DNA of 64,000 bases from Diphasiastrum complanatum (lineage: Eukaryota; Streptophyta; Lycopodiopsida; Lycopodiales; Lycopodiaceae), in assembly GCA_029204225.1 (NCBI GenBank), contig MU832112.1, positions 22,800 through 86,799 of the forward strand, written 5' to 3'. The position numbers and the translations under genes were made by a program. Of the stretch, positions 1 to 10,890 are shown piece after piece. Under the pieces are notes generated by a model that did not search any database, was not told the origin of the DNA, and saw nothing but the letters and a program-made list of their open reading frames with translations. Numbering within the stretch: the first letter of the stretch is position 1; each line of letters begins with the position of its first letter.

Positions 1-353
1 ACTATGTATTTCCATTAGCCATAGTGAAAAGATAGAAACTTTTTGGAGCCTCAAGGAGAAACTCGTCTTTTCTCTCATTGTATGATGACAGTGATTGATT
101 CCAATGAAACTCAGCTTTGACACACTCTAAACTCTGTCTACAGGCCGTACTATAGCCTCATTTTCACACGTGTGAAGTCATATTATAGTTTTTGATCAAT
201 GCTCTGATTGTCTCTACTTGTTTTCTATCAAGTTGCTAAACTAGATCTTGTTTTCTGATGACTAGTATCTGATAGATTGTTTTACAAGCACACAATCAAC
301 CTTGTAGATCATTCAAAAATCCATTTATGGTCCTTAGTACTGTACTTTTCACA
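1..353 (+). repeat. 3' portion of the 5' LTR of copia A1
   Basis: The stretch ends in TTTTCACA directly before the primer-binding site and matches the inner part of the A2 LTRs at 44,550 and 48,288 in reverse complement. It carries the palindrome TTCACACGTGTGAA at 163-176, shared with LTRs of other copia families in the window. The LTR start lies outside the window. Confidence 0.85.
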
Positions 354-365
354 TGGTATCAGAGC
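354..365 (+). other. Primer-binding site (tRNA-iMet) of copia A1
   Basis: TGGTATCAGAGC begins immediately after the terminal CA of the LTR. This is the usual minus-strand primer site of plant Ty1/copia elements. Confidence 0.9.
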
Positions 366-711
366 CAAGTACAAGGCTATTGATCAGTGTTTGAAACTTA
401 TCCAGTTTTAGCAGGTTTTTGGTGCAAAAAGCTAGTATTGGAAGGGCGAGCTGGTATCCAGGATTTGGTGAGGGGATTTGATCCCAAACTTTTTCAGGAT
501 CAAAATCCGTACTGTTCACACGTGTGGGCAACTCTGAACTAGCATTTAAAACTCCATATTCATTGGATCACTATAATTTCATCTAGTGTCAATTTGATGT
601 AATTTTTGGTGCAAATCCTAAAATAAGCTACGAAGATCACTTGCCATTAATTAGTTTTGAATTTGTTTCATGAGAACTAATTAATCTAGGCTGATTTCAG
701 AACTTCTTAGG

Positions 712-1538
712 ATGTTCATAGCTTTTCACATGAGTCTAATGGTGGTCAAATATTATGTAATCTTCATTGATGACTATTCTAGATATTGTTGGATGTACCT
801 CTTGTCTAGCAAATCTATGGTGTTTGATTCTTTTGTAAAGTTCAAGACTTTGGTAGAAAATCAACTTAGTACCAAGATTAAGGTATTAAGAAATGATAAT
901 GGAGGTGAATATATCTCCAATAAGCTCATTGACTTTTGTAGTTCTAATGGCATAAAGAGGGAGTTGTCATGTCCATACACCCCTCAACAAAATGGAGTGA
1001 GTGAGAGAAGAAATAGATCTCTTTGTGAGTGTGCTAAGGCCTTAACGCTAGATGCTTCTCTATCCAAACCATTTTGGGATGAAGCAATAACTTGTGCTAA
1101 TTATTTGTGCAATAGATTGCCAAACCAAGCCATTGGAGGAATCACACCATTTGAAGCTCTATTTGGAGAGAAGCCCAATCTCAAGGATCTCAAAGTTTTT
1201 GGATCCACTTGCTATGTACACCAATCCTTGGATAAGAGGAAGAAGGATGATGCAACATCCACCAAAGGCATCTTTTTGGGATATGGAGAGAATAGGAAGT
1301 CTTCAATCCCATCACTAGCAAGGTGATAGTGAGTAGGGATGTTATTTTTTATGAAGGACATGCTTGTGATTTGGATGATGCCAAGGATCATGCTAGGATG
1401 GAGGAGGAGCTTCCAAGTGAAGAAGAACTTGAGGATTCACCTCAAGATGGAAGAACTCCAAGAACTTCAAGAAGATCTACACGGGCAAGGACTGAGCCAT
1501 TGAGGCTCACCTATAATGGTCAAGGTGATCAACATTGA
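712..1538 (+). pseudogene. Copia integrase fragment (A1)
   Basis: The reading frame covers the catalytic core and C-terminal part of a copia integrase: FIDDYSRY, then RNDNGGEY (second catalytic Asp) and NGVSERRNRSL (catalytic Glu), then the conserved VFGSTCYVH and GIFLGY region. The first catalytic Asp and the HHCC zinc finger are missing because the open frame starts inside the core. A frameshift at about 1320 moves the reading frame; VSRDVIFYEG and the acidic linker before reverse transcriptase continue in the next frame to 1538. No reverse transcriptase follows. It is not expected to be functional. A2 at 47.1-48.0 kb is its closest relative in the window. Confidence 0.85.
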
Positions 1539-1540
1539 AC

Positions 1541-1785
1541 TATAATTTAGGCTAATAGACAAATAGATATAGATAGTGTTGGGTAGTAATAGCCTGTTAA
1601 ATTTATAATGTGTATGTGTGTGAGATAGAGAAGAAAAAAAAAAAGAGAGAAAGAAAAGATGTGTGTGTGTGTGTGTGTGTGTTTAACATTTCGCATTGAT
1701 TTAGAATTTAAGATTATAGATAATTACGTAGTCTATGGTAGTAATAGATTGCTAGATTTATATTTATTTAGGACTAAGAATGATA

Positions 1786-1861
<76 letters not shown>

Positions 1862-1966
1862 GGGTGGAGAGAAGAGAGAAAGAACATTAATTAATCAAAA
1901 AGATTTCAAAACACAATATATTAAAAAATATAAACAAAATTATTTTTTGAAATAAAAGATAATTTC
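1541..1966. repeat. Gene-free stretch with GT and GA microsatellites
   Basis: It holds a (GT)n run at about 1660-1682 and a (GA)n run at about 1788-1858 in AT-rich sequence. I see no coding signal. Confidence 0.8.
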
Positions 1967-2813
1967 TTATTCCCAAAAATCATCGAGGTCATTTACATTT
2001 TTTTCCTTTTCTTGAGTAGCCACTATAGTTTCAAGTGGCACCTCTTCTACAATTTCCTTGACTATCGTAACCACATTATAATCTTGAACCAAGACATCAG
2101 CAAATTCTCCTGTATCGCCTACTTTTCCGCTAGCAGGAGGTTGGGGTTCCTTGGACAAGAGAATTATTGAGTCCTCACTATCTAAATTCTTTCCCATCTT
2201 AGATAGTTTATCTAGAAAAATTGAAAGAGATTTCATTTTTATTCTTACAAAATCAACTAAATTAGGATCTAAATCTACTGTAGCAACATGTCTGTCTTTC
2301 TGAACAGCACATGCGCTTGTGGTGCCGCTACCACTAGATAAATAAAAAATCCAATCAGTTGGGTGAGAAAAATATCAATTAAATGATTAATTAATTGTTG
2401 TGGCTTTTGGTAGGGACAAGCCACATAACCCGTCATTGGATTCTTCAGCTTCTTGGTCATGGCTGGATACTAATAAAAAATGGAGTTAGACATTCATTTC
2501 GGTTGCTCAAAGGATAAAGCCTCTAGCACTCTTCGAAATCTTGACAATTTAACCTGTCACAAGGGCTTCTTGAACTTTCATAAATAATTTATGCTTGTAT
2601 TTAAAAAGTGTAATTGTTAAAAATCCAACAAAATCATGAAAATCACTTTATTACAAAAAGTAACATGAAAACAAATATTTAAATTATGACTATTACTTTT
2701 GAAATTCTTTTTTCATTTATGCTAGAGAAAGTTGACCATTGGCAACTCTAGAAAGAACACTTATTATCAGCTCTGAAGAGCTAACCCCTTGCATGTTCTT
2801 CTACTCTGATATT
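1967..2813 (-). pseudogene. Degenerate copy of the DNA amino-methyltransferase-like gene
   Basis: On the minus strand it follows the same order as the larger copy at 9.24-12.29 kb: a segment equivalent to 10.5-10.85 kb (about 2813-2490), then NPMTGYVACPYQKPQQ (about 2440), a SGSGTT motif (about 2320-2337) followed in an open frame by a VDLDPN-like acidic end of strand 2, then the C-terminal acidic tail (2236-1967). The part equivalent to about 10.86-11.79 kb, which would hold the catalytic xPPY region, is missing. A frameshift lies just before SGSGTT. The 89-residue tail aligns with the other copy without gaps. The motif order and the lysine-proline lead-in to SGSGTT resemble the C-terminal half of N6/N4 methyltransferases; the assignment is inference. 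It abuts copia G at about 2814. Confidence 0.55.
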
Positions 2814-4893
2814 TTGCAGCAAACCTGGCCACTGGGAACGTGAATGTTTCAAGAAACAGAAGGAGATGGAACAAAGAAAAGACAAAGGGCAAGTGGAAAA
2901 TTACGCTGATCAACATCAATTTGATGATTATTATTATGAAAACAATTATACTGATCAACATCAATACGATGATGATCAATATGAAGATAATACAGGTGAG
3001 AGCTCAAAATTGTTCATTACAGCATTAATGACAAGTGATGAAACCAAGAATACCTGGTACATTAATAGTGGTGCATCCAAGCACATGACTTCAAGGAAAG
3101 AGTGGTTTTCAGAACTCAAGGAAACTCACAATGGTGATGAAGTTGGACAAGCCGATAGTAAAGGAGTTGGAGTGGTACCAGTGAAGTTAGCCAGCGGAAA
3201 GATAAAGCGGATAAGCAATGTGCAATATGTACCTGGCTTAGCTAACAATCTACTACCTGTTGGGATGATGGCTGATCCACAAGTCAAGGTTGAGTTTGAC
3301 AGCAACAAATGTCTTGTCAAAGACATCAAGAATCACTACAAAGTGATTGCTACATGAGCTAGAGTCAACGGGAATCGACTCTACAAATTAAATGCGAGAT
3401 CTTTTGCTCAAGCTATGGTAAGCATGGTTGATAGTCGAAGCGATATTTGCAATCAACGATTTGGTCATATTAGTGCTCAAAGTTTACAGATTCTCAAAAG
3501 ATGTAATCTAGTTATAGGATTGCCTGATATTTCTTTTGAAGGAGAAATTTGTGAAGGTTGCATTTTGGGAAAACAACACAGAGAGAGGTTTTCCAAAAGT
3601 GGAGCAAGGAGAGCCAGTGACATACTAGATTTTGTCCACAATGATCTATGTGGACCTATGCAGACTAGATCTCTTAGTGACTACTATTACTTTATCACCT
3701 TCATTGATGATTATAGCAGATGCATTTGGATTTATTTCATAAGCAAGAAATCAGATGGTTTTGCTAAGTTCAAGGAATTCAGGGAATTAGTTGAAAAGCA
3801 AACAGGATGTTGCATCAAAACTTTGAGATCTGATGGAGGTGGTGAGTATTTTTTGACAGAATTTATTGATTTCTTCAAAGATTAAGGGATCAAGAGACAG
3901 ACTACAATACCTTATTCACCACAGCAAAATGGAGTTGCAGAACGAAAGAACAGATCTATTGTTGAGATGGCCAGGGCGATGCTCAAAAGCAAGGGTATGC
4001 CAAACACCTTTTGGGCAGAAGCTTGTAGCACAGCTACGCACATCCTGAATCGGTGTCCTACAAAATCCGTGGAAGGTAAGACACCTCATGAAGCTGTTAC
4101 CGGAAAGAAACCTAATATTTCTCATTTGAGAGTATTTGGTTGTGATGCTTATGCTCATATTCCTGATGAGAAACGAAGGAAGTTGAATGCAAAAGCTATC
4201 AAGTGTATTTTCTATGGATATGATGAGAAGGCCAAGGCATACATGATGTATGACACAAGTGAACAGAAGCTTGTAATTTTTAGAGATGTTATGTTTGACG
4301 AGATGGGCCAAGGTGAACAATCTGAAGTAATCACTGAACCTTTTGATGAGGGAGCGAAAGTACAGGTCAAGAAGGAAGTGGATTTTGCTATAGAAAATCC
4401 ATTGGACAAAGGCAAGCCTGATGCTGAAATTCCCAAGAGAGTACCTTAATGGTACTTATCAGTCACAGATGGTGCAAAGAAGGGAGATACTCCCGAATCT
4501 AGTGAGCAGGGAGAGCTTAGAAGATCAAGTAGAAATCGAAAACCTCCTGCAAGATTAGAGATGAATCTAGCCCTAATGGGTTTTGTGCTCAAGGCTCAAG
4601 AACCAAAAACTTTTGATAAAGCAAAGGAGCACGAGGAGTAGCGTGAAACAGAAATGGAAGCTATATCACAAAATAGGACTTGGAACTTGGTTGAGCTACC
4701 GGATGGTAAGATGCCTATCACTTGCAAATGGATATACAAGATCAAATATGGAGCTGATGGAAAACTCAACAAATACAAAGCACGGTTGGTTGCAAGAGGA
4801 TTTTAGCAGTAGGAAGGTATTGATTTTGAGAAAACCTTCGCACCCGTAGCTAAGATGGTAACTATACGTTTTGTCATTGCTATTTCTACTTTC
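2814..4893 (+). pseudogene. Degenerate Ty1/copia gag-pol (element G), no LTRs
   Basis: Reading left to right: the end of a CCHC zinc knuckle (HWEREC), an acidic Asp/Tyr-rich linker, a protease whose active site reads WYINSGASKHM with Asn in place of the catalytic Asp, the pre-integrase region (RFGHISAQSLQ, CEGCILGKQH), the integrase core (HNDLCGPM, RSDGGGEY, NGVAERKNRS), the VFGCDAYAHIP region, and the start of reverse transcriptase (CKWIYKIKYGADGK) as far as AKMVTIRF. In-frame stops interrupt at about 3357, 3884, 4447, 4640, 4805 and 4811; several read TAG where a Gln codon CAG is expected. The YVDD region and RNase H are missing. It is old and inactive. The left side joins the methyltransferase-like repeat, the right side a piece of another copia family. 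Confidence 0.85.
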
Positions 4894-5011
4894 TATGTAG
4901 GTGAAGCAATTCAAAAGCAGGAATGGATCCAAGCCATGGATCATGAGCAACAAGCACTCATCAGGAAGAACACTTGGAGGTTGGTGGAACTTCCAAAAGA
5001 CAAGAAAGAAA
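4894..5011 (+). pseudogene. Fragment of copia family C reverse transcriptase start, joined to element G
   Basis: The 118 bases match 35,647-35,755 of element C (GEAIQK-EWIQAMDHE and TWRLV-LPKDKK) with few differences, but not the sequence expected next in element G. The two pieces join at non-equivalent points of pol, since this is the N-terminal reverse transcriptase segment placed after a later segment. It is a chimeric junction, perhaps from template switching or illegitimate repair. Confidence 0.75.
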
Positions 5012-5348
5012 TCTTTTTTTAGAAGCCAAAACATGTAATCATCGACACAGATTGTTGATCTGTATGTCAAAATTCGACACAGCTAAAATTGTGTCGGATT
5101 TTGACATCCTACTAGGATGCCACCTCAGTGAAAGTTTGCCACATGGCACCCATGTCGGATGTCGAAATTCATATATTTAAACTGTCGAATTACGACATGC
5201 AATTTCAAAATATTTTCCCGCCAGCTACCGGAGTTTACAGGGGTTCAATAGGGATGTCAGATAGCGACATGTCGATTTTTGACATTTTATGATATTTCTC
5301 AAAATCCATCGCAACCACATGTCGGAATGAGCGCGTTTTGTAGTAGTG
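5012..5348. mobile_element. CACTA (En/Spm) element end with subterminal repeats
   Basis: The region ends in TTTTGTAGTAGTG (5336-5348), whose complement starts CACTACTACAAAA, the typical CACTA terminus. Inside lie many copies in both directions of short motifs around TGTCGGAT and TTTTGACA (for example at 5090-5107, 5150-5170 and 5260-5290). Arrays of such motifs are the transposase-binding subterminal repeats of CACTA elements. No transposase coding is present and the opposite end was not found nearby. A related motif array lies at 57.6-58.1 kb. Confidence 0.7.
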
Positions 5349-6015
5349 TGTTTCATTGCTGATTAGTGTATCCGACTTATCGGCCAGACCGATCTATTGA
5401 TTTGTGCACCTAATTAAGTAGTTCAGACAAACATAGTTCCGTTGCATCAGTAAAAGAGAAACTTACAAATGTCTCAACACAATCTAAATGTAGTCCGACA
5501 ATTCAACAACAAACTGTCGCTCATTGAAATGAACGATCGGCCATATATTTAGACTACACGAGTATCCGTATGCAAGATTCAAAGTATCGATTCGCAACAA
5601 CACATAGCATGCTTTAGGATGTGTAAGAACAATTATAGATCAATATAATGAAACAATGATTCCGAATGTTTTCATCACGATTAAGTTCCAAAAAATCGAT
5701 TATTCAATCACACAGACAATCAAATAACTAATGAGTTTCAAGACAACTTTAGCAGTGAATTTACGGTTGCACACTTATAGCAATATCAAGGCTAAAGAGT
5801 TGTCTAACCATAGTTATCATCATGAGCACATCTGACAAATCGAGGCTTACCAACTGTTAGAAATAGAAGAACTTAGCAAGCAGAAAGCTTCTGAAAGCAA
5901 AGTAAGGAAAACTTGAAGACTCAAACTCTCTCTGTGATCTCTTGAAAAACTTGGTAATTGTATTGAAGCATATGTGAAGTACATATAGGGTGTGAGTGCA
6001 AAAGTGCGCAACTCT
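5349..6015. other. No gene recognised
   Basis: This is the sequence to the right of the CACTA terminus. Both strands are full of stops. TGTTAGAAATAG at 5855 could begin a copia LTR, but I found no partner LTR or primer site. Confidence 0.5.
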
Positions 6016-8176
6016 TTAACAACCAATGTCGCTTCTTATTTGATGCCTTTGAGTCCTCCTTGAAAGTTGCTTTGGAGTGGCATCTCCACCTTCATCCAAG
6101 AAATCTTGCACATCATGATGATTAGTAGGCACATCAACATTATCATCAATATTGACAACATTGGAAGCCTTCTCTTCATGAAAGATGACATCCCTACTTA
6201 TGACAACTTTTTTCGTAGAAGGAATGTACACTTTGTAAGCCTTGCTTACTTCACTATAGCCAACAAACACACCCTTCTTTGATGAAGGATCTTCTTTAGT
6301 TCTATCATCAAGAGTGATGTTGACAAAACACATACAACCCAAAATCCTACAATGCTTGACACTCGGCCTCCTACCATAGAGGACCTCAAAGAGAGTCTTA
6401 ACAAAGAAGCACTTGTCTTCCTGTTACATAGATAAGTAGCACATGCTAAAGCTTCCCCCCAATAGGACTTAGCAAGATTAGAATGTAGTCTCATTGCCTT
6501 GGCACATTCACAAAGGGTTCTATTCTTCCTTTTTGCCACTCCATTCTGTTGTGGAGTCCTATAACTAGAGTACTCTCTCTTAATCTCATGTGCTATGCAA
6601 AAATCTTTGAGCTTATTTGAAGTGTATTCCCCTCCATAATCTGATCTCAAGAATTTGATCTTTGTATTGAATTGCTTTTCCACTTCATTCTTAAACTTGA
6701 CAAATGTAGCAAACACTTCATCCTTGGTTTTAAGAAGATAGACCCAAGTATACCTACTAAAGTCATCAATAAAAGTTGCATACATTTTTGCCCCACCATT
6801 GCTAGTTGTACTAAAAGAATGAAGATCCGAATGCACAAGTTGAAAAGCTTCTTTAGATCTAGAAGTAGATCTAGTATAAGCAAGTCTATGAGATTTGGAA
6901 AAGGCACAATGTTCACAAAATGTATTATTTGCAACAAGACTTTTAGGGAGGCCAAGAGCATGCTCTTTCTTTGCCATTACCTCCAAATATTTGAAGTTGG
7001 AATGGCCCAACCTCTTATGCTAAATTTTTTGGTTTGTCAATTGTTCCCTAGCCATACATCCTTCATTCTTAGAGATCACACATGCATCAAGTATGAAAAA
7101 ATTACCATGGCTTCTTTCTTTAGCAATCAAGGATCCACACTTATCAAAAAAGCATTTCCAATGAATTCAACATCAATCCCCTTGTCAATCATTTGACTAA
7201 CACTAGGCAAGTTCTTAGTGATTGAAGGAATGTACAATACATTTTCAAGATTAGCTTTCCTATTTGTTGAAAGAGAAATAGGAATTGTGCCTATTCCTTT
7301 GATGTCACCTTGACCATCATTTGCAGTATAGATGATGTTGCTCTCTCCCTCACAAGACAATAAGGATGAAAAGTATTTCTTATGTCTTGTCATGTGAGAT
7401 GAGGCTCCACTATCAATCCACCAAGGATCATTCCCATCTATATGTGCAAGTAAATTTGAAGTCATAACAAGAGATTCAGAAATGCTATCCTCTTCTTCAT
7501 CTATTGCTAGATTTCCTTGCCTCTCACCTGACTTATCTTTCTTTCTAAAAGAAGTAGAAGAGGAGGAGGAAGAGTGATCATCATGATCCAAGTTACCATC
7601 TTCGGACCATTTCCCTTTGCCTTTACCTTTGCCTTTTACTTTGCCTTTTGTGAAGAAAGCCTCTTCACCTCCACCTTGCAAAGATGCACCATCAAGCTTT
7701 GATTGCAACCTATTTTCTTCAGCCAATAAGATTTCCTGCAAGTCAACCACACTTGGCAAGACTCTTTGAATGGCAAAACTATGCACAAGGTTAGCATGTT
7801 CATCTAGCAAACCATTCAATATAACTTGGACTATTTCACCAAATTTTATGCTTTCATCAATGCATGATAGATCATCACTTGACTTAACCCTCAAGACAAA
7901 TGCATGAGCACTTTCTCCCTCTCTTTGTCTACTAGAAAATATTTGCCTCCTTAGGGTCAATACCCTAGATGTGGACTTTGATTCAAAGAGCTTCTTCAAG
8001 GCATTCCATGCCTCACTTGCACTTTGACTTTTACCAACTTCCTTGAAAAGTTCATTGGTAACATTCATTTTAATGATATGAAGAGCCCTTTTAGCCTTCT
8101 TATCAAACCTTTTCTTGCTCTTGAACTATGGGTGGTCTCTCTTCAGTTCCTGCAACTATGTCCATGAGTTCATTCG
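6016..8176 (-). pseudogene. Degenerate copia gag-protease-integrase (element F, family C relative)
   Basis: On the minus strand: the end of the gag N-terminus (about 8170-8070), gag and protease (8068-7127), integrase (7010-6246) and its C-terminal part (6342-6016). Gag matches element C closely over the EAWNALKKLFESKS and LRRQIFSSRQREGESAHAF segments and the GKGKGKGK stretch, but the CCHC zinc knuckle present in C is deleted. The protease keeps WWIDSGASSHMT. Integrase keeps RSDYGGEY and NGVAKRKNRT. Frameshifts lie near 7100 and 6300. Reverse transcriptase, RNase H and both LTRs are absent. The right end joins repeat R at about 8177. Confidence 0.85.
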
Positions 8177-8177
8177 T

Positions 8178-8274
8178 TGCCACATTTGCTTAGTATAAAT
8201 ATATCTTCATATTTTTATAGTTTTAAGAAGCATCGAAGCTTTTTGATTAATAGATCATCTAGCATTGAATAGTT

Positions 8275-8362
<88 letters not shown>

Positions 8363-8800
8363 CCTGCGAGCTTGAACACTCCTGAGCATTCTAGCTCACT
8401 TTTTTGAGTTGTTTAGAGATTGCTATTGCAGTTATTGCTTATCAACATTACGCTTAATTCAGACTTTCATTTTAGCTGTTCAGAGATAGCTTAGAGTACG
8501 CGGCTTCGATCCACAACTTATTGTACTCATTTACTTCTGTTTTGCTTTCATACTAAATCAATACTATCTTCTTATTGCATTCAGGTTCGTCTAAGAATGT
8601 ATGCGTTGCTTCAGTTCTTCGCGACTAATTATTTGGCTGATAATTCAATGCATCACTGTTTGGATACGTAATTATTGTAGTACTGATGATTTCAAAATTA
8701 GTTACTATAAGATCGAACGTGATTTCTATCACTATTGTTTTGTTCAAAATTGATAGGCGTAGTTATGCATGAAGAAAGAAGAAGATAGTTTCTTCCGCTG
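8178..8800 (+). repeat. Repeat R, probably LTR and leader of a copia element
   Basis: About 500 bases are repeated in inverse orientation at 26,820-27,245, and its last 75 bases (8712-8788) recur in direct orientation at 27,415-27,489, next to copia E. It contains a TATA-like AGTATAAATATA near 8190 and a long (CT)n run. The association with copia E suggests it derives from that family's terminal region, but no TG/CA ends or primer site were identified. Confidence 0.5.
8277..8359 (+). repeat. (CT)n microsatellite
   Basis: A perfect CT run of about 41 units inside repeat R. The inverse copy at 27.1 kb has only a short GA run at the same point, so it expanded after the copies separated. Confidence 0.95.
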
Positions 8801-8926
8801 CGCACGATAATTTTTCTTTCTTGTCGTTCAAATTCTTTTTATTCGAATCTTATTTGACCTATCTTTCATAAACTTCTTTCCAACACCCACGAGGTCGGCG
8901 GATTGAACCACTTAACTCGATTCCAG

Positions 8927-9030
8927 TGCAAACTCTAGGTTGGCGTGAGGCCTGAGGCAGGAGTCCAAGAAAAAAAATGCACAAACTCCAAGTTGGCGTG
9001 TGGTGTGAGGCGGGTCTCCCAGAAAAAAAA
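8927..9030 (+). repeat. Two-copy 51-bp tandem repeat with A-rich ends
   Basis: Copies begin at 8927 and 8978. Both contain AAACTC, TTGGCGTG, TGAGGC and end in a run of eight A. The rest of 8801-9240 shows no gene. Confidence 0.7.
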
Positions 9031-10638
9031 TTATTTAAGGACCCTAGTCAGAGCATAACTCACTTCATTTGCAAATTTTGAAGCACAAACCACAGATTCC
9101 TATAGTTATTTGCTATCAAATCTTACTTTGATAAAGCTCTTGTGACTTTGGTATGTAATGATAAATCATGATTTGAATAATGTTTATTGACATGTGTTCT
9201 ATGCTTAGCATAGTGTCTAACTAATTTTAAAATTTCTAGCAACTTGCAAGAAAAAGATCTCTTATTGAAATTGAGTAGTCCTATGCTGAGCATAACTTAT
9301 ATAAACTTCTTTGCTCATTATGCTATAAACCTGTATTTTGTTTGTGTTCAGAGCATGAAGCAATGCATAAAATTAGTGCTAGCTGCTATTGCGGAGAGGA
9401 AAGATCTGGTATATTCATTATGGAGTGCTAAATCTGTATCTATGGGACCTCGCAAGCCTACTTCTACCACTGCTTAGGTCACAAAACCCACTATTGAAAA
9501 TGCCAAGGCCACCGTAAGTGCCAGTCACCCAAAAAAAAAAAGGATCACACAATATTTCTGAATCCTCACCCATGAGACCCAAGTCCCGCCCAAAGACCAT
9601 GGCTACACATCGCCATAAGACCATTCCTTCAGCTGGAAGCAAGAAACATGTATCTGGACCCGCTATGTCTTTACTTGGTGCTTCCATCCGCCCCCTCCAA
9701 GACACCTCTGAAATTGCTGAATTAAGAGATGAAATTCATAAAACAAAACAAATTAGAGAAACAACTTCAATTTTGGATATAGAGCAATGTGATAGGCCCC
9801 ATGTTGATCCAATAACTGGAGATAGGCCAATGGAAGAAAGAGAACCTAACGAAACACATGTACATAGTCTTAAAATAAAATTTAAAGACCATACCCAGGC
9901 CATTGCAACGCCTTTTGTTGTTTTGGTTGACCTCTCGGAATGCAACGATGTTGCAAATTTTGATTTTTCAGTTTTAGATTCATTTTTTTGTTCTTGGGAG
10001 CATACATAGTTTACAGGCCTGAAAACAATTATCCCAAAAATATCTTCATATTCCCTCTTTTTGAATTGTTAGTGCCATTGCATTTGTTGGCCTGATAGTG
10101 GATGAAGCAAAATTGCTCGTCCGGGATCATAATATTGATCAAGACTAACCTAGGAAAATGACCGTAATACAAGGAATTTGATTTTTTCACAAAGAATATA
10201 TGAGAGTCTCCAAAGTTGGAGATGTGAATCAATTGGAGTCGCTTTCCGTAGTGGCTAGGTATTTTTTTTTATGTTTGGCTTGGAATGCTCTGTTCAAAAT
10301 TTATGTTAGTAGACTCAAATTTTGAGATTTATTTTAATATTTCTTAAACTGCTTTTAAATAATTAAAATCTCTTTTGATTTTAGCTATGGGCCCTTGTCG
10401 ATAAAACTTTTGACAAGTGGAAAATTTTTCAATTAAAAGGCCAACCTGCTCAGGGTGCCTCAAAAGGAAAAAAGAAAGTTGTTGTCTCTCAAACTCTGAA
10501 GCCAATCCCTACACAAATGGGAATATCAGAGTGGAAGAACATGCAAGGGATTAGCTCGTCGGAGCTAATAATAAGTGTTCTTTCTAGAGTTGCAGATGGT
10601 CAACTCTCCCTTGCAGAAATGGGGAAGGAATTTCAGAG

Positions 10639-10743
10639 GTAATATTCATGATTTAAATGTTTCTTTTCAAGTTTTTTTTTTTTTTATAAAATGATTCTCA
10701 AGATTTAGCAAGATTTCTAACAATTACTTTTTTTTAAATGCAG
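10639..10743 (+). other. Probable intron of the methyltransferase-like gene
   Basis: It starts GTAATATT after CAGAG, is T-rich, and ends TTTTAAATGCAG. The reading frame FQR continues into HKLFMKVQEAL after removal. Confidence 0.6.
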
Positions 10744-10890
10744 ACATAAGCTGTTTATGAAAGTTCAAGAAGCCCTTGTGATAGGGTTAAACTGTCAGGA
10801 TTTCGAAGAGTGCCAAAGGCTCTATCCTTTTTGAGCAGCCGAAACGAGGCTTTAAGTCCCTTTTTGATTTTGTTTAGAGACATGATATTT

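Larger units (their letters stand above)
1..1538 (+). mobile_element. Ty1/copia family A, copy A1, internally deleted and 5'-truncated by the window edge
   Basis: The element enters from the left window edge. It has the end of a 5' LTR (1-353), a tRNA-iMet primer-binding site (354-365), an untranslated leader (366-about 700), then directly the integrase part of pol (712-1538). Gag, protease, reverse transcriptase and the 3' LTR are absent. The LTR and leader match, as reverse complement, those of copy A2 at 44.5-49.0 kb, which also lacks gag and protease. Both leaders end in the same 23-base stretch before jumping into pol, so the gag-less layout is a property of this family and not decay of one copy alone. 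Similarity to A2 stops at about 1532. Confidence 0.85.

Noticed and set aside
354-365. Start of a tRNA gene
   Set aside because: Only the 12-base complement of tRNA-iMet is present; it is a primer-binding site.
349-531. 60-codon minus-strand open frame at the start of the window
   Set aside because: It is the antisense of the copia A leader and runs into the primer-binding site; the same shadow occurs at 48,036-48,254.
6672-7196. 174-codon plus-strand frame
   Set aside because: It is the antisense of copia F integrase; the equivalent antisense frame exists in element C at 34,363-34,920.
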